The notes under the pieces: generated by a model | The model's database searches: none | Told to the model about the DNA's origin: nothing | Seen by the model: only the letters and a program-made list of their open reading frames with translations | Made by a program: the position numbers and the translations under genes | Shown here: positions 6,788-9,304 of the stretch, piece after piece | Layout of the letters: every line of letters starts with the position of its first letter | Numbering within the stretch: position 1 is the stretch's first letter | Source of the DNA: Pseudomonadota bacterium | GTDB taxonomy: Bacteria; Pseudomonadota; Alphaproteobacteria; Paracaedibacterales; CAITNM01 | Assembly (NCBI GenBank): GCA_026400695.1 | Contig: JAPLON010000115.1 | Coordinates: 1 to 9,304 of the forward strand | Reading direction: 5' to 3' | DNA length: 9,304 bases

Positions 6788-6881
6788 AACCCTAATAACT
6801 CCAAGTTAAATTTCACAGCCATTACAGACTGCACCCTATGGTGAAAATATACATGAATCCTAGCATCAAACTAACTTAATT

Positions 6882-6900
6882 AAAATTAATGATTAATTTT
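6882..6900. repeat. 19-bp near-perfect palindrome (possible operator)
   Basis: AAAATTAAT, a single central G, then ATTAATTTT: a perfect 9-bp inverted repeat about 95 bases upstream of the secreted-protein start. The one-base centre rules out an RNA hairpin of full length but suits a dimeric DNA-binding protein. In sequence this AT-rich, chance occurrence is quite possible. Confidence 0.35.
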
Positions 6901-6928
6901 TCATTTGTCGCTGTGGCATTTTCGTGAC

Positions 6929-6944
6929 GGTTTTATTTAAAACC
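6929..6944. repeat. 16-bp inverted repeat GGTTTTATTTAAAACC
   Basis: GGTTTTA, TT, TAAAACC is a perfect 7-bp inverted repeat. It lies between the divergent secreted-protein gene and rplU, about 45 bases centre-to-centre from the palindrome at 6882-6900. No T-run follows, so it is not an obvious terminator. It could be an operator or a chance palindrome. Confidence 0.35.
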
Positions 6945-7130
6945 TACCTACAACAAATTTTTACCAAAACCAGTTAAATTTTCCCGATCTTTTTAATTAT
7001 TACACTACAAAAGTAAACAAACCCTTAAAAAATCAAAATTTCAGGCACTTCAAGTTCTCCAAAAAAACAACAATTAGTTCACTTTAATTTGCCATTATAT
7101 ATTTTACCCTTGTAGATTTTCATAAAAATC

Positions 7131-7160
7131 TTGACACCAGACATCAAATTGAGATAGATA
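7131..7160 (+). promoter_or_regulatory. Candidate sigma-70 promoter for rplU-rpmA
   Basis: TTGACA at 7131-7136 is a perfect -35 box. The best-spaced -10 candidate is TAGATA at 7155-7160 (18-base spacer), which is a weak match. This would give a leader of about 60 bases before rplU. A separate TATAAT at 7199-7204 lacks a good -35 and would leave a very short leader. The -35 is convincing; the exact -10 is uncertain. Confidence 0.5.
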
Positions 7161-7228
7161 TTTCTAAGTGCTATGCACATAATATGCATGGTCATAAATA
7201 TAATTCATAATAAATTTAGAGAGATGCT

Positions 7229-7543
7229 ATGTTTGCAGTGATCAAAACCGGCGGTAAGCAGTACCGTGTAGAAGAAAACAACATCATAAAAATAGAAAAG
7301 CTAGAATCTATTGAAGGTGAAAAAATTATTTTTGATCATGTGCTCATGGTTGGCGATAAAGCAAAAGCAACTGTAGGAGCTCCGCTTGTTTCTGGTGCGA
7401 CTGTTGAAGCGGAAGTTCTAAAACAAATGCGTGATCGCAAAGTAATTATTTTCAAAAAGAAACGTCGTCAGAATTACCGTCGCAAAGCTGGGCATCGCCA
7501 ACACCTAACGGTAGTTCGTATTACAAAAATTATTGCAAGCTAA
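7229..7543 (+). CDS. rplU: 50S ribosomal protein L21
   Basis: This 104-residue protein is bL21, which binds 23S rRNA in the large subunit. It has the characteristic start MFAVIKTGGKQYRV and the basic C-terminal RNA-binding stretch KKKRRQNYRRKAGHRQHLT near residues 76-94. Length is standard. A purine-rich AGAGAGA at 7218-7224 serves as ribosome site. It is the first gene of the classic rplU-rpmA-obg cluster, 15 bases before rpmA. Confidence 0.98.
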   Translation: MFAVIKTGGKQYRVEENNIIKIEKLESIEGEKIIFDHVLMVGDKAKATVGAPLVSGATVEAEVLKQMRDRKVIIFKKKRRQNYRRKAGHRQHLTVVRITKIIAS

Positions 7544-7558
7544 AGAGGAGATTTATCA

Positions 7559-7816
7559 ATGGCAACGAAAAAAGCTGGTGGTAGTTCACGTAACGGTCGG
7601 GACTCCGAGAGTAAGAGACTCGGTGTGAAACGTTATGGTGGACAGGTAGTACTGTCAGGAAACATTTTAGTACGTCAGCGCGGCACTAAGTTTCATGCAG
7701 GAAAAAATGTAGGCATGGGCAAAGATCATACTTTGTTTGCTACAATTGAAGGCGTAGTTGAATTTTCAAAAGGACGAGCAAATCGTTCCTTTGTTTCAGT
7801 TGTACCAGCTGCATAG
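7559..7816 (+). CDS. rpmA: 50S ribosomal protein L27
   Basis: This 85-residue protein is bL27, whose N-terminal tail reaches towards the peptidyl-transferase centre. It starts MATKKAGGSSRNGRDSESK, with no cleavable extension of the Firmicutes type, and continues RLGVKRYGGQ and NILVRQRGTKFHAG. Length is normal. AGGAG at 7546-7550 is an ideal ribosome site, 8 bases from the ATG. It is co-transcribed with rplU, and an intrinsic terminator follows the stop. Confidence 0.98.
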   Translation: MATKKAGGSSRNGRDSESKRLGVKRYGGQVVLSGNILVRQRGTKFHAGKNVGMGKDHTLFATIEGVVEFSKGRANRSFVSVVPAA

Positions 7817-7836
7817 TTTACAATATGTTATTCTTG

Positions 7837-7866
7837 GCGCTTCGAAACACTCGGAGCGCTTTTTTT
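7837..7866 (+). terminator. Intrinsic terminator between rpmA and obg
   Basis: GCGCTTCGA (7837-7845) pairs with TCGGAGCGC (7851-7859) around the 5-base loop AACAC, giving a 9-bp stem with one G-U pair. Seven T follow (7860-7866). The hairpin starts 20 bases after the rpmA stop. obg begins only 11 bases past the T-run, so obg either depends on read-through or has a promoter in or before this gap. Confidence 0.88.
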
Positions 7867-7868
7867 AT

Positions 7869-7877
7869 AGGTGATTT
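7869..7877 (+). promoter_or_regulatory. Ribosome binding site of obg
   Basis: AGGTGA at 7869-7874 is placed well for the ATG at 7878 and lies directly after the terminator T-run. It supports this start, which gives the family-typical MKFLDEAKIFIKSGDGGNG. Confidence 0.7.
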
Positions 7878-8879
7878 ATGAAATTTCTTGATGAAGCAAA
7901 AATATTCATTAAGTCAGGCGATGGCGGCAATGGATGCGTAGGCTTTAGACGCGAGAAATTCATCGAATACGGCGGTCCAGATGGAGGCAACGGCGGTTCC
8001 GGAGGCAGCGTCTGGGTAGAAGCAGCTGACAACCTTAATACCCTAATAGATTACCGATACCAACAACATTTTAAATCTCAAAAAGGTGGAAACGGATCTG
8101 GGCGTAATCGTACCGGTTCAGATGCTCCGGATATCATTATGAAAGTTCCTGTTGGCACCCAAATATTTGAAGAAGACAAAGAAACGCTAATTGTAGACAT
8201 GGACAAACCAAAAATGCGAGTTTGTCTATTACGTGGCGGCGATGGAGGCTTTGGAAATACTCATTTCAAAACTTCAGTCAATCAAACCCCAAGAAGGGCT
8301 GATCCCGGTTGGCCAGGTGGAGAAAAATGGATTTGGTTAAACTTAAAGTTAATTGCTGACGTAGGGCTAATAGGCTTACCTAACGCAGGAAAATCCACTT
8401 TTTTGTCAGCCGTATCAAGAGCACACCCAAAAATTGCTGACTATCCTTTCACAACTCTGCATCCCCAACTTGGTGTAGTCTACGCTTTTGAAAAAGAATT
8501 TGTAATTGCAGACCTTCCAGGGCTAATTGAAAATGCCCACCTAGGTCAAGGACTTGGACATCGATTTTTAGGTCACGTAGAACGCTGTGGGGCATTACTG
8601 CACCTAATTGATGCTACCCAAGATGACTTTATCCAAGCCTACAAAACAATCCGTCGCGAGCTTGAATTATATTTAAAAGATTTAGTAGATAAACCCGAGA
8701 TACTAGCACTTAATAAAATAGATGCCCTTGACCAAGAAACTATAAAACAAAAATGCAGAGAGCTTGAAAAAGCTGCAGGCAAAAAAGTTTATGCTATTTC
8801 TGGTGTTTCAAGGGTCGGCGTACCAGATGTGGTGGCTGAACTTATGCGCACCGTAAAGCCTGAGGCGGAACCAGATTAA
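7878..8879 (+). CDS. obg: Obg family GTPase (ObgE/CgtA)
   Basis: This 333-residue GTPase acts in large-subunit ribosome assembly and in growth/stress control. The glycine-rich Obg fold covers residues 1-158, with GDGGNGCVGFRREKF at 14-28, GGPDGGNGGSGG at 32-43 and RGGDGGFGN at 119-127. The G domain follows: G1 GLPNAGKS at 166-173, switch I FTTL at 191-194, G3 DLPG at 212-215, G4 NKID at 279-282 and G5 region SGVS at 308-311, where SA is more usual. It ends shortly after the G domain, so the variable C-terminal domain of some Obg proteins is absent, as is common in short alphaproteobacterial forms. It completes the rplU-rpmA-obg cluster. Confidence 0.97.
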   Translation: MKFLDEAKIFIKSGDGGNGCVGFRREKFIEYGGPDGGNGGSGGSVWVEAADNLNTLIDYRYQQHFKSQKGGNGSGRNRTGSDAPDIIMKVPVGTQIFEEDKETLIVDMDKPKMRVCLLRGGDGGFGNTHFKTSVNQTPRRADPGWPGGEKWIWLNLKLIADVGLIGLPNAGKSTFLSAVSRAHPKIADYPFTTLHPQLGVVYAFEKEFVIADLPGLIENAHLGQGLGHRFLGHVERCGALLHLIDATQDDFIQAYKTIRRELELYLKDLVDKPEILALNKIDALDQETIKQKCRELEKAAGKKVYAISGVSRVGVPDVVAELMRTVKPEAEPD

Positions 8880-8898
8880 AAATCATATTTTAGGGAAA

Positions 8899-9026
8899 TG
8901 GTATACCCGAAAGACTTCAAGAGTTGAGCAGGAGAACAAAAGTCAAGGAGCGGAATGTACGCTTGTACATGAGCACCGCAGATCTTGCAGTTCGACGCAC
9001 CCAAAACTTGAGGTGAGAGGTATATA
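8899..9026. repeat. Long imperfect palindrome, about 125 bp, MITE/ERIC-like
   Basis: A nested set of inverted repeats spans this element. TATACC (8902-8907) pairs with GGTATA (9019-9024), and CTTCAAG (8915-8921) with CTTGAGG (9007-9013, one G-U). GAAC (8934-8937) pairs with GTTC (8990-8993), CAAG (8944-8947) with CTTG (8984-8987), and GCGG (8950-8953) with CCGC (8976-8979). At the apex, ATGTAC (8955-8960) pairs with GTACAT (8965-8970) around GCTT. The symmetry means it could fold as one long hairpin in RNA or a cruciform in DNA. The layout is that of a non-coding palindromic repeat family; copies elsewhere cannot be checked here. Confidence 0.72.
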
Positions 9027-9050
9027 ATTTCATATTGATTAGTTTAACTG

Positions 9051-9086
9051 GACTGCCACGTCGCTAGGCTCCTCGCAGTGACGGTC
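9051..9086. repeat. Short palindromic repeat of the GCCACGTCG...CGCAGTGACGG type
   Basis: The ends GACTGCCAC and GTGACGGTC pair over 9 positions with one G-U and one mismatch, around a centre reading GTCGCTAGGCTCCTCGCA. Sequences very like this, often written from the other strand as GTCATTGCGAGGAG..., are scattered between genes in many Rickettsiales and Holosporales. The element is flanked by the 8-base direct repeat GTTTAACT at 9042-9049 and 9101-9108. Confidence 0.65.
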
Positions 9087-9137
9087 TTTGGTATGCTACG
9101 GTTTAACTTGGCTACAATGTAATTATAACAACTAGTT

Positions 9138-9188
9138 CATGACGAGAAGCCGTCTTCGCGAACCTGCACAGTAGGTGAAGCGATCCAG
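9138..9188. repeat. Third palindromic repeat unit with two small hairpins
   Basis: GAAG (9146-9149) pairs with CTTC (9154-9157) around CCGT, extended by C9143-G9160 and G9144-C9159 across one mismatch. A second hairpin is CCTGC (9163-9167) with GTAGG (9171-9175, one G-U) around ACA. The unit ends GAAGCGATCCAG. This fits another intergenic repeat type common in alphaproteobacterial endosymbionts, though the family name is not known to me. Confidence 0.55.
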
Positions 9189-9215
9189 TTTTATTTTTTC
9201 GTTTCGTCTCGTTTT

Positions 9216-9304
9216 AAAAGCATCGTGAATGTGGAAGCGGTAGGTTTAGTTTAGGTAGGCTTAGTCTCGTACCCATAAAGGGCGTCCATGCTTTTTGCAA
9301 AGCA
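9216..9304. repeat. Repeat-like sequence with inverted ends, running off the window
   Basis: AAAAGCAT (9216-9223) is an inverted match to ATGCTTTT (9288-9295). GGTAGGTTTAG (9239-9249) and GGTAGGCTTAG (9254-9264) are near-identical direct repeats. At the very end, TGCTTT (9289-9294) pairs with AAAGCA (9299-9304). The unit may extend beyond the window, so its true boundaries are unknown. Confidence 0.35.

Larger units (their letters stand above)
6788..7228. other. Gene-free divergent intergenic region
   Basis: These 441 very AT-rich bases separate the minus-strand secreted-protein gene from plus-strand rplU. I see no coding frame, tRNA or other recognisable RNA. It contains two short perfect inverted repeats (6882-6900 and 6929-6944) and a candidate promoter next to rplU. 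The promoter of the secreted-protein gene should also lie here, with a TATATT-like -10 candidate near 6847-6852 on the minus strand, but no convincing -35 box was found. Confidence 0.6.
8880..9304. other. Gene-free region made of palindromic repeat elements
   Basis: After obg I find no credible coding region in 425 bases. Base composition is visibly richer in GC than the flanking genes. It carries three separate hairpin-forming elements, listed individually, plus repeat-like sequence to the window end. No tRNA cloverleaf was found. One minus-strand frame stays open from the window edge for about 29 codons, with no recognisable product. Confidence 0.6.

Noticed and set aside
6214..6809. Long open frames in other frames across the secreted-protein gene, on both strands
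   Set aside because: They arise from the repetitive Ser/Asp/Ala codons, lack sensible protein features, and conflict with the frame that has a signal peptide and terminator.
9255..9304. Minus-strand gene end at the right edge of the window
   Set aside because: Two frames stay open from the edge for 17 to 29 codons, but neither shows a recognisable product and the sequence is repeat-like.
8880..9304. tRNA or other structured RNA gene in the hairpin-rich spacer
   Set aside because: No cloverleaf with a T-loop or a CCA-compatible acceptor could be assembled; the hairpins fit palindromic repeats better.

Overview
The window comes from an AT-rich bacterial genome with tightly packed genes. It most resembles an alphaproteobacterial endosymbiont or intracellular bacterium of the Rickettsiales/Holosporales kind. 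The clues are an Rsm22-family protein, a FlhA remnant with the alphaproteobacterial-style ending SQNEVHPKV, a short Obg without an extended C-terminal domain, and clustered palindromic intergenic repeats. The lineage is inferred; there is no rRNA or species marker in the window.

Region 1 (2-3172, + strand) is a compact folate operon in which every gene overlaps the next by 4 to 11 bases. The order is the tail of a probable folB/folX, a folK-folP fusion, folA, a CADD/PqqC-like protein and a CofE-like ligase (FolC2). This is the gene set known from Chlamydia. There the CADD protein supplies the p-aminobenzoate moiety without PabABC, and the COG1478 ligase replaces FolC. All six metal ligands, and the tyrosine and lysine implicated in CADD self-sacrificing chemistry, are present here. 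The operon could therefore make tetrahydrofolate from a dihydroneopterin precursor by the chlamydial route.

Region 2 (3169-6787, - strand) runs convergently and overlaps the folate operon tail-to-tail by 4 bases. In transcription order it holds: a secreted, Ser/Asp/Lys/Ala/His-rich, probably disordered protein with its own terminator; an Rsm22-family methyltransferase-like ribosome assembly factor with four candidate iron-sulfur cysteines; a C-terminal-only fragment of flhA; and a membrane-anchored SDR protein resembling GDP-mannose 3,5-epimerase. That last protein has lost the active-site lysine and about ten flanking residues, so it may be a pseudoenzyme.

Region 3 (6788-7228) is a gene-free divergent intergenic stretch. 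It has two short perfect inverted repeats and a candidate promoter for the ribosomal genes.

Region 4 (7229-8879, + strand) is the conserved rplU-rpmA-obg cluster, with an intrinsic terminator between rpmA and obg.

Region 5 (8880-9304) has no convincing gene. It holds a run of palindromic, REP/MITE-like sequences: a long imperfect palindrome of about 125 bases, a short hairpin of the GCCACGTCGCTAGG...CGCAGTGACGG type, a third hairpin-rich unit, and repeat-like sequence running off the window end.
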